This document shows positions 9,162 to 18,619 of a stretch of 64,000 nt of DNA, in pieces. The stretch is taken from the NCBI RefSeq assembly GCF_001420595.1, contig NZ_LJIX01000006.1, forward strand, positions 4,244,857 to 4,308,856, read 5' to 3'. Position 1 is the stretch's first letter, and the number at the start of each line of letters is the position of its first letter. A program made the translations under genes and the position numbers. This stretch comes from Cytobacillus solani (GTDB taxonomy: Bacteria; Bacillota; Bacilli; Bacillales; Cytobacillaceae). The notes below the pieces were generated by a model, which saw only the letters and a program-made list of their open reading frames with translations, was not told where the DNA came from and did not search any database.

Positions 9162-10529
9162 TTAAGATAAAATAAATGATAATACAAGAAGTAATGCTAT
9201 TGCAGATCCAACCCATTTACCATTGCCTTTTACTACTTCTATAATAGGAAGTTTGAAACCAGCAGATAATGCTTGCATGGTTATGTTAACAAAACTTAAT
9301 TGACTTCCCAATCCAACACCAATTGTGACAAAGCCTATTGCTAAAGGTGAGAAACCTAATGAAACAGCGATCGGCAGGACTAATCCTAGGATAGAACCAA
9401 CAAATGCTCCCGCAGGGATCCCAATTAAAACACCCGCTAACACAGCAGCAGGAACAACTAATGCAGTTGGAGCATTTCCAGCCGCACTAGCAATAACTTG
9501 GAATGCTCCAGTATTACTAATAAGGTTGATAAACGCTAGGAAAATACCGACTTGAAATAATCTCGTAAGAATATAAATAGATCCATCAATTAAAGAATTT
9601 GTAGTCTGGTTTAAGTTAAATTTAGTACAAATGAAAATTAATGCGACAGTACCAATTGTATAAACAAGAGGGTTAATGAGTGAATAGTCTAACGCCTTAT
9701 TAATAAATGGTCCGACAATAATCGCTAATAGCATGAAAATCGCAGGAATCGTAATTTTAAATAATTGACCATTGCTCATCGCAGCATATTCTTCACTTTC
9801 TTTGCTGACGAACAAGCTGCCCCTCTTCTTCGCGCCATAGAAAGCTAACACTACTGCGATCACTGCAAATAGCAATGTAACCCATCTCATTGTTCCAACG
9901 TACTCAGCAACTGGAATACCAGATAACTTAGAGACAACGCTTGATTCAAGAGATGCTGGTGAAGTCGTAAATGCTACAGCTGTAGCTATAGACATAGCTG
10001 CAATCAATTCAGGAATTGCACCTACGGCTGCAAACGCTAATGGCGCAATTACCATAGCCGTACCGCCGCCAACACCAGACATATACGTTGCAGCAGCTTG
10101 TAGAATGACAATAAAGGCAGCCATGTACTCATTCTTGTTGCCAATTTTACGTCGAACTAGATTTAACGCTGCAGTATACCCGCCAGATGCGAATACAGCC
10201 ATAGCAATGGCTGAGTTTACAACCGGAACAGTATTAGAAAGCATTTGTGGTATGGTCTTTAAAAACTCTTCGTTGGCCTGTGCAATCCCAATACCACCTA
10301 TTAACATGGCTAATGCACCGCCAGCAAAACCAGCAACCAGCATGTCCACCTTCATGAATAAAAGTACAATAATCAAAATGATTGGAACAATGACTAAAAT
10401 CGCCTGAAAACCAGTAGGAGTTGGAATTTTAACTTCATCTACTCCTGCTGCAAATACTTGATATCCAGATATCAGCATAAATAGGATGGCTGCTGTTATT
10501 GAATAAAGATTACGCTTTTTAAATGCCAT
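9162..10529 (-). CDS. Polytopic membrane permease (ion-transporter superfamily)
   Basis: A 455-residue protein with about 11-12 hydrophobic segments and glycine-rich re-entrant-like stretches (YMSGVGGGTAMVIAPLAF, VAFTTSPASLESSVVS) typical of GntP/DcuC/citrate-type carriers. The first helix is followed by QVFAAG and a short loop, resembling a signal anchor. Start ATG 10529 has GGAGGT 6 bases upstream. It is first in a two-gene transcript with the amidohydrolase, so it most likely imports that enzyme's substrate. Exact family not certain. Confidence 0.78.
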   Translation of the reverse strand: MAFKKRNLYSITAAILFMLISGYQVFAAGVDEVKIPTPTGFQAILVIVPIILIIVLLFMKVDMLVAGFAGGALAMLIGGIGIAQANEEFLKTIPQMLSNTVPVVNSAIAMAVFASGGYTAALNLVRRKIGNKNEYMAAFIVILQAAATYMSGVGGGTAMVIAPLAFAAVGAIPELIAAMSIATAVAFTTSPASLESSVVSKLSGIPVAEYVGTMRWVTLLFAVIAVVLAFYGAKKRGSLFVSKESEEYAAMSNGQLFKITIPAIFMLLAIIVGPFINKALDYSLINPLVYTIGTVALIFICTKFNLNQTTNSLIDGSIYILTRLFQVGIFLAFINLISNTGAFQVIASAAGNAPTALVVPAAVLAGVLIGIPAGAFVGSILGLVLPIAVSLGFSPLAIGFVTIGVGLGSQLSFVNITMQALSAGFKLPIIEVVKGNGKWVGSAIALLLVLSFILS

Positions 10530-10749
10530 TTGGAGACCTCCATTCTTAATGTTTGATAAGAATAATAACTGATCGTTTAATCCACTGAAATATATTTTCT
10601 TTACAGAGTAAGAAAAAGGTTCAGAATATTAATTTCATCATAATGAAAGATTTCTTACTATTGCTTGCTTATTTTCTTCTTCTATCTAAAACCTCCGTTC
10701 TTTTTAGAATGGTATATATCTAGGGAATGAAGTAAATACGAGATCGATC

Positions 10750-11460
10750 ATAGTAGGATAAGCGCCCAGCGCCTTGTCATATTACTATGATAGGTTTCCA
10801 AACGCTCTCCTCCGAACCGTACGTACACCTCTCAATGTATACGGCTCTCCACTTGTCTATCAATTTGAAGTGTTTAATACTTATTAAAGATTTTTATAAT
10901 GCCTCACGCATTAACCTTTGTTGTATTAAACTAGACAAGCTGTTTCCCTTTGCCATGTAATAGGCTTTCCCTATCTCGGACTAATACGGAAACTCCGTTA
11001 CCCTATTGGATATTCAGATACAACTATCATAGCCTCAAAAGGCTTTCCAACTTAGGTAATCCCCATTTAGACAGATAAAAACATAGCTTTTGTAATGTCG
11101 GAAGCGACTTTCGTCTGTTTCTGCTTATGGCAGTTGAGTGGATAAAGTTCACTTGGCTCCATACCGAGTTTCATTATTTCGCCTTTACCCATATAGCGTT
11201 TCAGTATCCTTTCGCTACACGCAAGCATCATCGCTCTTAGACTATCGTTCAAGCAGTTTAGCTTTCTTCCTTGTTTACAATTTTCATCTAGCCATTCAGT
11301 CGTGACTTAGACACTAGTCAACTTACGGCTTTCCACACCATGCTACACTCCCCGTCCAGTTTCCTTTTCGGATAAGGTGGGTGATGATAGGTTTTAAACT
11401 GTGAATTTTAACCTACACTGTTGCCAAACAGTGAATTTTTAGCTGCCCTTATGGGCGCAC
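10750..11460 (-). mobile_element. ORF-less group II intron (ltrB-like)
   Basis: Read on the minus strand. The 5' end GTGCGCCCATAAGGGC starts at 11460, like the L. lactis ltrB intron. Domain V is a canonical 34-mer at 10847-10814 (GAGCCGTAT...TACGGTTC, 8-bp lower stem, CG bulge). Domain VI with a CATAGTAATATG branch region follows, and the 3' end is near 10750. Domain IV is a short arm closed by CTTGTCTA/TAGACAAG with no reverse-transcriptase ORF. EBS1 (AGCTAA, 11263-11258) pairs with the last six exon bases TTAGTT (one G-U). It lies in sense orientation upstream of the permease operon, between it and pucR, so splicing would need a protein supplied in trans. The 61-codon ORF inside is not a gene. 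Confidence 0.88.
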
Positions 11461-11770
11461 AACTAAGTGCTTAAGCAGTGTTTACAATCGATCAATTGTT
11501 ATAACCACCACTCTCAAAGTATGACGAAATATCCGGGGGAAAGTCTAAACTTTAGGGAGTGATTTCATTATGATGACCCAACTTCATTGTAAACGTTGTC
11601 AATTACATTCGTCTTTATCCGCTATGTATAGAGTCAGGAGTATATTTTATCTCAAAGGGACTAAATTTATGGAATGCTATTTTTATTATTTAAAGATAAA
11701 AAGTTTCCTTTTATATTTATTTAGTTTAGTATATAAAAAACTACTTCTACGTTCGATGGGAGGTAAAGAT

Positions 11771-13390
11771 ATGACCTTAACAGTTAGAGATATACTTGAC
11801 TTTGAGTCTTTATATGAATCCGAGCTAATTGCGGGAATGAAAGGCTTGCAAAAAGAAGTGACTGGGATAATGGTTATGGAAGCTCCTGATATTGAAGCTT
11901 GGGGGAACTTTGGACAAGTATGCTTAACTAGTTTCTTTGCGCTTGAAAATCTTTCATTGACTGAAACGAAAAAATTTTTTATAAAAGCGAATACGATAGG
12001 GATCGCAGCTTTCATTGTTAAATTAGATCGTTTAGTAAAGAAGATTCCAGCACATTTCATTGAGGAATGCAATGTGAATCAAATCCCCCTGATAAAAATC
12101 CAAAAAGAAACACGGTACGAAGCCATTATTTTGAGTGTCATGGAAACGTTAATTAATAAAAATAAAGTTCTGCTAGACCGCTATTACATGATTAGCAATC
12201 AATTCACGAATATGGCACTCAGAGAGCCACGATTAAAAGATATACTTGCTTTATTAGAGGATCTCATCCCTAATCCTGTCAGTCTTTTTAAAAATAATTC
12301 CATTATATACAGAAGTATAAATCTAGAATTAGGTGACTTTCATGTAAGTAAATCGACCAAGCTGGCCAAAAAACGCTATACTAATTTTGAATATCAAAGA
12401 CAAGTAGTTTCTCATACAGATCTTACAGCTCAACACTATTCCCAATTATCGGTAGAAATCCCTTCACTAGGAACAGATGTTTATCGATTAATCATCCATG
12501 AATTAAATCAAAAGACGACTGAAGATGATTTTATGGCTATAGAAAATACAGTAAGTTCTCTTCAAATGGAACTGCTAAAGAAGTATGCATTGCAGCAGCA
12601 AAATCTCAGTCATTTAAATGAGATCATTAATGATTTAATCTATGCACGATATCAAACAGAGGAAGAATTAGCAGAGATATTGCATTTCCTGAATCTTAGC
12701 AAGAAAGACAATATCCATCTCGTCATATTTGACCTTTCGGTGGAGAGCAACAGAAAAAAAGTAAAACGAGAAGATTCTGAATCTATTTTAAATACCCTAT
12801 CGAATTATATCTCAATCCGTTGGAGCAAATTTGTAAGTTTGGTAAAAAAGGATAAGATTATCTTTCTCATTTGTAATTCAGATAACGATCAAGGATTTTC
12901 CGAAAAAATAACTGTAGCCATCAACTCTTTTACTTCCTTATCCTATTATTCACAATTATCCTTTAATATAGGAATCAGCAACAAATCAAATGTAACTGAT
13001 TTACACTTGGCAAATAAACAAGCAAACAACATTTTAAAGATATTAAAACTAACTGGCCAAAAAAATAAAATCGTGTCCTACAAGGACTTAGGAATCTTCC
13101 AATTATTTTTGGAAACAAATAATATTGATGAATTAATAAAATTTGTACCTGAAAAAATATTAGAAATTCAAAAAACCAAACCAGAACTTAATAAGACATT
13201 AAGGGTTTTTCTAGATCATAACCAAAACTTCAAAACGACTGCAGAGGAGTTATTCATTCACCCAAAGACGGCAAAATACCGAATTGAACGGCTTATAAAA
13301 CTAGCTAATATTAATTTTGAGAATCCCGAGGAACTTTTGCAAATTAATATTGGCTTGCGCTTACTTGAGTTTATAGATACAACTTTATAA
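11771..13390 (+). CDS. PucR-family transcriptional regulator
   Basis: A 539-residue regulator. It has an N-terminal PucR domain (TVRDILDFESLYESELIAG, roughly residues 3-125), a middle GGDEF-like/CdaR region, and a C-terminal helix-turn-helix (FIHPKTAKYRIERLIKLANINF) ending GLRLLEFID. PucR proteins control purine or ureide catabolism. Start ATG 11771 is chosen because GGGAGGT lies 7 bases upstream; the longer frame back to 11570 has an atypical sequence and no good site. It is divergent from the permease-amidohydrolase operon and is its probable regulator. Confidence 0.85.
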   Translation: MTLTVRDILDFESLYESELIAGMKGLQKEVTGIMVMEAPDIEAWGNFGQVCLTSFFALENLSLTETKKFFIKANTIGIAAFIVKLDRLVKKIPAHFIEECNVNQIPLIKIQKETRYEAIILSVMETLINKNKVLLDRYYMISNQFTNMALREPRLKDILALLEDLIPNPVSLFKNNSIIYRSINLELGDFHVSKSTKLAKKRYTNFEYQRQVVSHTDLTAQHYSQLSVEIPSLGTDVYRLIIHELNQKTTEDDFMAIENTVSSLQMELLKKYALQQQNLSHLNEIINDLIYARYQTEEELAEILHFLNLSKKDNIHLVIFDLSVESNRKKVKREDSESILNTLSNYISIRWSKFVSLVKKDKIIFLICNSDNDQGFSEKITVAINSFTSLSYYSQLSFNIGISNKSNVTDLHLANKQANNILKILKLTGQKNKIVSYKDLGIFQLFLETNNIDELIKFVPEKILEIQKTKPELNKTLRVFLDHNQNFKTTAEELFIHPKTAKYRIERLIKLANINFENPEELLQINIGLRLLEFIDTTL

Positions 13391-13498
13391 CGGCAAGGCT
13401 GTCCATTTTATGTACAATAAAATGACAATAAAATATGGAGAAATTCAAACTCTTGCCTTAGAAGCAACATTTATAAGATCTAAAACAAATAGAAAGGA

Positions 13499-13546
13499 AA
13501 AACGATTATCTATATACACGGCGGAGGATTAGTATATGGAACATGA
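13499..13546 (+). pseudogene. Alpha/beta-hydrolase fragment
   Basis: A 15-codon in-frame scrap reads KTIIYIHGGGLVYGT and then stops. HGGGxxYG is the oxyanion-hole motif of esterase/lipase-type alpha/beta hydrolases. No other part of such a gene is recognisable nearby, so this is a residual fragment. Confidence 0.45.
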
Positions 13547-13622
13547 TTATGACAGAATACCCATTTGCCAGAATTATAAAAACTGTATGTAAGAATGATT
13601 AAATGGTTAGAAACCATAATAT

Positions 13623-13703
13623 AAAAAAAACGTGCCCGTACCGCCTGTCATTTGCTAAGTGGATATCTACAAATAACAGGCAGTTACAGGCACTTATTAT
13701 TTT
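13623..13703. terminator. Large hairpin, bidirectional terminator
   Basis: GTGCCcGTAcCGCCTGT (from 13633) pairs with ACAGGCaGTtACaGGCAC (to about 13693), with T-rich runs on both sides (plus TTATTATTTTT, minus TTTTTTT). It sits between the converging pucR and NosD-like genes. Confidence 0.75.
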
Positions 13704-13753
13704 TAATAGAAGATAACAAGCTTTTAATATTGTTTGTTTATCGAGGAAGCAGT

Positions 13754-14806
13754 TTACACATGTTCAACTGGTGCCACTGTAAATTTCCCATATTCGACAC
13801 CTTTTAAACTCGTCAGTTTATTGCTTAGAAGCCGGATCTCTTTTGCTTTTCCCTTTACGATGATGAGCTCAAGACTTTCTATCGCCTGAGCGTTATTAAC
13901 ATTTCCAACAAAGGTATTCCTTTCAGCCGTATTCCCATTTGCATCTTCAAACTGTATCCCTACAAAATTATCCATAATCGTATTATTATCTATTTGATTA
14001 CGTTCAGCTTCTTCTATATATATACCTACTCGATTTGAAATAATTGTATTTCCGGTTACCATTGTGTCAGAAACCATATAAAGTAATAGTCCTTGAGCAT
14101 GAACACTATTGTTATTAAAGGACAACTTGTTATTACTTACAACGGTTCGATTTGATTCCATCAACATTGCACCAGTTGAGTTAGCTTTAGATACATTTTC
14201 ATTAAGTAAGTTATCGTCTGAAAACATAAGATGCATCCCATAACGTGAATTTTGAATCGTATTTTGGAACAATATATTCTCTTCGCTTTGTTCTAAATAA
14301 ATTCCGTCAGCCACATTAGAAATTTTTATATTTGTTATGGTGTTTCTAAAGGATTTCCATAAATCAATTCCATTTCCTTGCTTTTCGCCAACAATCTTAC
14401 TATCTTCTATCTTCACGTCAGCTGCACGATCAAGTTTTATTCCCGCACCTCTTGTTTCAATATCAATTCCCTCTAAAATATGGTTAGAACCAGTTACAAA
14501 AACAGCCATGTCTTCTTTTCTATCACCGCAGTACTCTACTTTGATATTTTTGAGAATAACTCCCTCACCACTAATGGCAATGACCGGCTCTTCCTCACAA
14601 GAGCGCAGCAGGACTTTCCCCTTTCCTATTAAGGTTATGGGCTTAGAAATATTCACTGTTTCGTTATACTCCCCCTCCCTTATTTCAATAGTAGTACCCT
14701 TTGAGGCTGCATCAATTTTAGATTGCAATGTACTTGCTGCTTCGGCTCCATCAGGCAAGCAAAACCCTAAAACGAGGAGAAACATTGTAAAAATCATTCT
14801 TTTCAT
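13754..14806 (-). CDS. NosD-like secreted parallel beta-helix protein
   Basis: A 350-residue exported protein: signal peptide MKRMIFTMFLLVLGFCLPDGAEA, then repeated right-handed beta-helix (CASH/NosD) turns such as NTITNIKISNVADGIYLEQSEEN and NTIISNRVGIYIEEAERN at about 22-residue periodicity. NosD proteins help copper insertion into nitrous oxide reductase, but no nos genes are here, so the role is open; a surface polysaccharide-related function is possible. Start taken at ATG 14806 with AGGAT upstream; a GTG 11 codons earlier adds only polar residues before the signal peptide. Confidence 0.8.
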   Translation of the reverse strand: MKRMIFTMFLLVLGFCLPDGAEAASTLQSKIDAASKGTTIEIREGEYNETVNISKPITLIGKGKVLLRSCEEEPVIAISGEGVILKNIKVEYCGDRKEDMAVFVTGSNHILEGIDIETRGAGIKLDRAADVKIEDSKIVGEKQGNGIDLWKSFRNTITNIKISNVADGIYLEQSEENILFQNTIQNSRYGMHLMFSDDNLLNENVSKANSTGAMLMESNRTVVSNNKLSFNNNSVHAQGLLLYMVSDTMVTGNTIISNRVGIYIEEAERNQIDNNTIMDNFVGIQFEDANGNTAERNTFVGNVNNAQAIESLELIIVKGKAKEIRLLSNKLTSLKGVEYGKFTVAPVEHV

Positions 14807-15117
14807 TTCATTACTATCCTCGCTTTCATGCTGGTTCACTTTGTGAGTGTATCTAATAATTGTGTGGAATATATGTAATAATTATGAAAATTTCATTTTT
14901 CCTTTTCTTTTTTTGGATTTAGATCCATTTATACATTAGTCTAAGCAGCTCTTCTTTTACTTTACTTATCGCCTCTTTTATAAAAAAAACTACCTGCACT
15001 CGTATCGTTTATCATAAATATTTTTATTGGCACTATGAGTTTATTTTTCATTCATACTTACATTGAAAAAAGGCTGCCCCAATTTAATAATTGCAGACAA
15101 CCCTTTTTCTAACTTAC
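14807..15117. other. Intergenic with a hairpin terminator
   Basis: No gene seen. A hairpin at 15066-15108 (AAGG..CTGC pairing with GCAG.CCTT) followed on the minus strand by TTTTTT looks like the leftover terminator of the GNAT pseudogene. Confidence 0.5.
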
Positions 15118-15444
15118 CTAGATTTCATAATATGCCTCTTCCTGGTTCGTATCCTCAAACCATTTCATTCCTTTATACTTAAATCCAATTTTCTCTAAGA
15201 TTTTCAATGAACCTGTATTTTTTGGATCAGCTGAGGCGTAAATTTTCATTACTTTCGGGTTCATTTTCGCAAAATGAACACATGCTGCTGCCGCTTCTCT
15301 AGCGTAACCTTTCCCCCACGCATTTTTCGCAAAATGAAAAATCAATTCAACTTCATTTAATGTTGTTAGGACATTAAATCCAGCTGCGCCGATGACTCTT
15401 CCTAACTCCTTTTCTATTACTGCATAAACAGAAAGATGACTCTT
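15118..15444 (-). pseudogene. N-terminally truncated GNAT acetyltransferase
   Basis: The open frame from 15444 encodes about 108 residues: SVYAVIEKELGRVIGAAGF, then the acetyl-CoA motif region NAWGKGYAREAAAACVHFA and the final ASADPKNTGSLKILEKIGF segment. The first half of a normal RimJ/RimL-like GNAT is missing and a TAG closes the frame at 15447. An internal ATG could start a 75-residue piece, but that would lack half the fold. Confidence 0.7.
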
Positions 15445-15708
15445 CTATATAATTTCATGTTATAAAATAACTATTTTACCAAGTGCCCTTCCTTTTTGGG
15501 AATTTCTCTTCTAACGAATGAAATATTGTTTTTCATAAAAACGATTGGAATTACAGGACGTAAATCATTATTTGTTTTATCTATAAAATCGATAATGACT
15601 AATAGTTATTTTCGATAAATAACACATTTGTGATAAATGTCATTCTAACTTTTTAGTTAAAGTGATAATAATTAGTTGCTTATCAATAGAATTAGAAAGG
15701 AAGTTTAT

Positions 15709-16284
15709 ATGAGTAATAGAAAAACTGTTATTTTAAATTATGGTGCTTTATGTATTGCTATGAATGTTATATTAGGAACAATCATTTCAGCTATGAAAAT
15801 CCCACTTTTATTTCTTGATACAATCGGAACAGTATTAATGGCTGTTCTATTTGGGCCTTGGTGGGGGGCTTTAACCGGTTTGTTAACAAATGTTGTTTTG
15901 GGGGTTACAACAAGCCCAACAGCTTTCTTTTTCGGATTAGTTAATGTTGCAATTGCAATTGTAGTTGGACTCATGGCAAGAAAATTCAATTTCACTAAAT
16001 GGTATATTGCACTTATAACAGGAATTCTTCTTTCTATTATTGCACCACTAATAGGAACCCCTATTGCTGTAGCTGTCTTTGGCGGTTTAGATGGAAGCGG
16101 GATGGATGTTATCGTTTTATGGATGAGAGCTGCTGGTGAAAGTATTTTTGCTTCTACCTTTATATCAAGAATCACCGGCAACTTTGTAGATAAAATTATT
16201 ACTTGTTTATTAGTCATGTTTATCGTTATCAAATTACCAATGTTCCAAAAAATATATAAAGGAAATGACCGCCATGCAGCGTAA
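15709..16284 (+). CDS. ECF transporter S component (CD3073-type)
   Basis: A 191-residue integral membrane protein with about six hydrophobic segments, including the ECF S-component style LDTIGTVLMAVLFGPWWGALTGLLTN stretch. It should be the substrate-binding subunit of an energy-coupling-factor importer that borrows a shared EcfAA'T module. Start ATG 15709 (MSNRKTV) has AAAGGAAG 6 bases upstream. It overlaps the following TudS-like gene by 11 bases; this pairing is the CD3072/CD3073 pair known from clostridia, suggesting uptake of the compound that the desulfidase acts on. Confidence 0.85.
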   Translation: MSNRKTVILNYGALCIAMNVILGTIISAMKIPLLFLDTIGTVLMAVLFGPWWGALTGLLTNVVLGVTTSPTAFFFGLVNVAIAIVVGLMARKFNFTKWYIALITGILLSIIAPLIGTPIAVAVFGGLDGSGMDVIVLWMRAAGESIFASTFISRITGNFVDKIITCLLVMFIVIKLPMFQKIYKGNDRHAA

Positions 16285-16744
16285 TAAAAAAATTCTGCTC
16301 GTATCCCATTGCATTTTTAATCAAAACACGGTCATAGAAGGGGAAGCACGGAGTTTTGGTGCAATCCCTACAGTATTAGATTGGATTCAAAAGGAAGGAC
16401 TAGGGGTTATACAGCTGCCCTGTCCCGAATTCACATTTTTAGGATTAGAACGTCCATCTATGACTTATGAGGAATATGATAATGAAGAATATCGTCAGCA
16501 CTGTCGAAAAATTTTATTGCCAGTTCTCGAACAATTGACGGAATACAAAAAATGCGACTATCAAATCACTGGTATTCTAGGCATTCAAAGCAGTCCCTCC
16601 TGTGACATGACCAAGGGAGTCTTTATGGAAGAGTTAAAAAAGCTCTTTAGCGAACAGCAGATAGCTATTGCTACTGAATGGTACCTTCCGGATCATAAAA
16701 ATCCTATTTTCAATAGTAAGGAGAATTATATTAAGAGTAACTAA
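16274..16744 (+). CDS. TudS-related putative desulfidase (CD3072-type)
   Basis: A 156-residue DUF523/TudS-like protein. Three cysteine motifs are seen: SHC near residue 11, LPCPE near residue 50, and SSPSC in the second half (IQSSPSCDMTKGVF). In TudS such cysteines bind a [4Fe-4S] cluster that removes sulfur from 2-thiouracil. ATG 16274 (MQRNKK) is preferred because AAGGA is 9 bases upstream; the ATG at 16265 has no room for a site. It is translationally coupled to the ECF S component, so salvage of an imported thio-compound is a reasonable inference. Confidence 0.82.
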   Translation: MQRNKKILLVSHCIFNQNTVIEGEARSFGAIPTVLDWIQKEGLGVIQLPCPEFTFLGLERPSMTYEEYDNEEYRQHCRKILLPVLEQLTEYKKCDYQITGILGIQSSPSCDMTKGVFMEELKKLFSEQQIAIATEWYLPDHKNPIFNSKENYIKSN

Positions 16745-17091
16745 AATATTGGCCAAATGATCAATCATTTTTATAAACTTACATCTTTTTAAGTTTTTGT
16801 CTTATCCTCTCATAGCTTTTGTAGTTTTAGTTTTCTCCAAGTCTAATCACCCAATTTTGCCAAAATAAGAGGAGGAAGGGCACATATTATTCATGTATAA
16901 TATGTGCCCCATAGTTATTTCATTGAAGTGCCTGATAATGGAATAATTAAAGTATGATCTCCATCTTATAAATAATTAATTTTCCCTTCACTAAACTTCC
17001 GTTATTTTCAATACAAGGAAACTATCTATACCAAATAAATGCTAGCTAACCATCAAGATAGGAAAGATACAAGTCAATCACTATTGGCAGC
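16745..17091. other. Intergenic with a perfect hairpin
   Basis: No gene seen. A perfect 13-bp stem (GGGCACATATTAT / ATAATATGTGCCC) spans 16878-16909 and may end the TudS transcript, although the T-run after it is weak. Confidence 0.5.
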
Positions 17092-17532
17092 TTAATCCTT
17101 ATCACTATCAAAAGCAATTTCAATTAGGGCAATTAACAATGCAATAATTATCTCTGTTTTCCATGAAAGTGTAATACTATGCATAAACTCATCCACTGTA
17201 AACAAGACTAGCCAGTTTGTTGTGACTTCAAAACTGATTCGGATGAAAAAGACCCATATTTCCCTTGTTATATTTCGGACGGACAGCTTAAAAATTGTTT
17301 TGGAAAACAATTCGAAAATGATGCCTAGAATAAAAAAACTGACAACAAAAACAACCAATGACCAAATAGATTTATAATGAACACCGAGCAGTTTAAAAAT
17401 CCCTGCCAGTCCAAAGAAATAAAGTCCCAATACAAAACCTAACACAAGGATAATGAGCAATGTTATTCCTGCAACTGTTGCCGTCTTATCTTTTAAATTC
17501 ATTTCACGAAATGAATCATTTTTTTCTGGCAT
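17092..17532 (-). CDS. YrvL-like membrane regulatory protein
   Basis: A 146-residue protein with four hydrophobic segments. The block IILVLGFVLGLYFFGLAGIFKLLGV and IFELFSKTIFKLSVRNI matches the YrvL family of Bacillus, which in B. subtilis is reported to modulate oxdC/yvrL expression through the sigma-O system. No sigma-O-like genes are visible here. Start ATG 17532 follows AGGAGA. Confidence 0.75.
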   Translation of the reverse strand: MPEKNDSFREMNLKDKTATVAGITLLIILVLGFVLGLYFFGLAGIFKLLGVHYKSIWSLVVFVVSFFILGIIFELFSKTIFKLSVRNITREIWVFFIRISFEVTTNWLVLFTVDEFMHSITLSWKTEIIIALLIALIEIAFDSDKD

Positions 17533-17743
17533 AAGTCTATTTCTCCTTCTGTTAGTATTCTGCCTTGTTATTTAAGTATAAAATTTTATAATCACTTCTA
17601 AACCTTAATATAGAGTTTCAGCTTTTTATAAAGATAGGAATGTTTCGGTTCTTTAACAAACCTGCTTCGTTAATGGAAAAAGAAATAAGCAATATTCCTT
17701 ATTGAAGTATCGAGCCATTTAATAGAATAAGAAGGTTTATTAA

Positions 17744-18217
17744 TTAAACTAACTCTTTCACAAATAATACTCTATCTTGATTTGGTCCATCATAATCAGT
17801 ATTGACGGAAACACCATTAATTGTTTTATCTCCCTTTTCAATTACAAACCCCATCTTAGTATGATAAGCAATCGAAACTTTGTTGACAGGAGACGTTACA
17901 CAACGGACAATTTTGCAACCATTTTGTTTAACTTTATTAAAAAATTCGTTGTATAATTTTTTTCCGATGTTATGTCTTCTATAATCAGGGTGAACTCCAA
18001 TAAAGTGAATATACGCCTCATTAGAATAAGATTGAGAAAGGAAGCCAATTAGGAAACCTACAATTTCTCCTTCCTTTTCAACAACGAAACTTGTATTTGT
18101 AAAATGGTCAAAGAATAATTTCGGTAACATATCAGACATTTGCCTTCCTCCCCACCACTTATTGATTAGTGGAGATATTACATAGTAGTCTGACCCTTTC
18201 ACTAAACGTATTTTCAT
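17744..18217 (-). CDS. GNAT family N-acetyltransferase
   Basis: A 157-residue single-domain GNAT with motif A visible as [24 protein letters not shown] (R/Q-x-x-G-x-G/A type pyrophosphate loop) and [13 protein letters not shown] near the end. Start ATG 18217 has GGGG 7 bases upstream. Acceptor substrate unknown. Monocistronic; a bidirectional terminator lies upstream. Confidence 0.85.
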   Translation of the reverse strand: MKIRLVKGSDYYVISPLINKWWGGRQMSDMLPKLFFDHFTNTSFVVEKEGEIVGFLIGFLSQSYSNEAYIHFIGVHPDYRRHNIGKKLYNEFFNKVKQNGCKIVRCVTSPVNKVSIAYHTKMGFVIEKGDKTINGVSVNTDYDGPNQDRVLFVKELV

Positions 18218-18410
18218 CTTAATTCCCCTTTAATTGTGTATAAACTTACAACGTAATTCTAAAATCAATAACCGTATCCCTAATGCTATAACCATATTTT
18301 ACCACATTCTATTTTATCCTTGTTAAAGAAAACTGTCCCGTTACTATAGCTGTAAAATAAAGATTGATTAAACCCCATTTGAATTCCTTATATTAGCAAT
18401 AATTAATAAA

Positions 18411-18447
18411 GCCGTTATTTTGAAAAAGGATAGTTCAAAATAACGGT
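18411..18447. terminator. Bidirectional terminator hairpin
   Basis: GCCGTTATTTTGA (18411-18423) pairs with TTCAAAATAACGGTT (18434-18448), with T-rich flanks on each strand. It ends the small gene at 18620-18844; a weaker GCCA/TGGC hairpin at 18585-18600 also precedes a TTTTCTTTTT run on the minus strand. The remaining 18218-18619 spacer holds nothing else. Confidence 0.7.
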
Positions 18448-18619
18448 TTTCTATTTGATAATAACAATTTATTATAATAATGTTTGATTATTTCATATTG
18501 CATTACAAAAATAGGTTTGAGTAATTACAGAAATGTTTCTCTTTAGTATTATAAATTTTTAAAAAATCGCCCATAAAAAGAAAAGCCACTTAAGTTTGGC
18601 GCTAAAACTTCAAGAAATA

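Noticed and set aside
11067-11252. 61-codon minus-strand ORF inside the first group II intron
   Set aside because: It lies in the ribozyme domain I region, has no maturase motif and no ribosome binding site.
13754-14806. NosD-like protein as part of a nitrous oxide reductase system
   Set aside because: No nosZ, nosF, nosY or nosL homologue occurs in the window, so only the fold is claimed.
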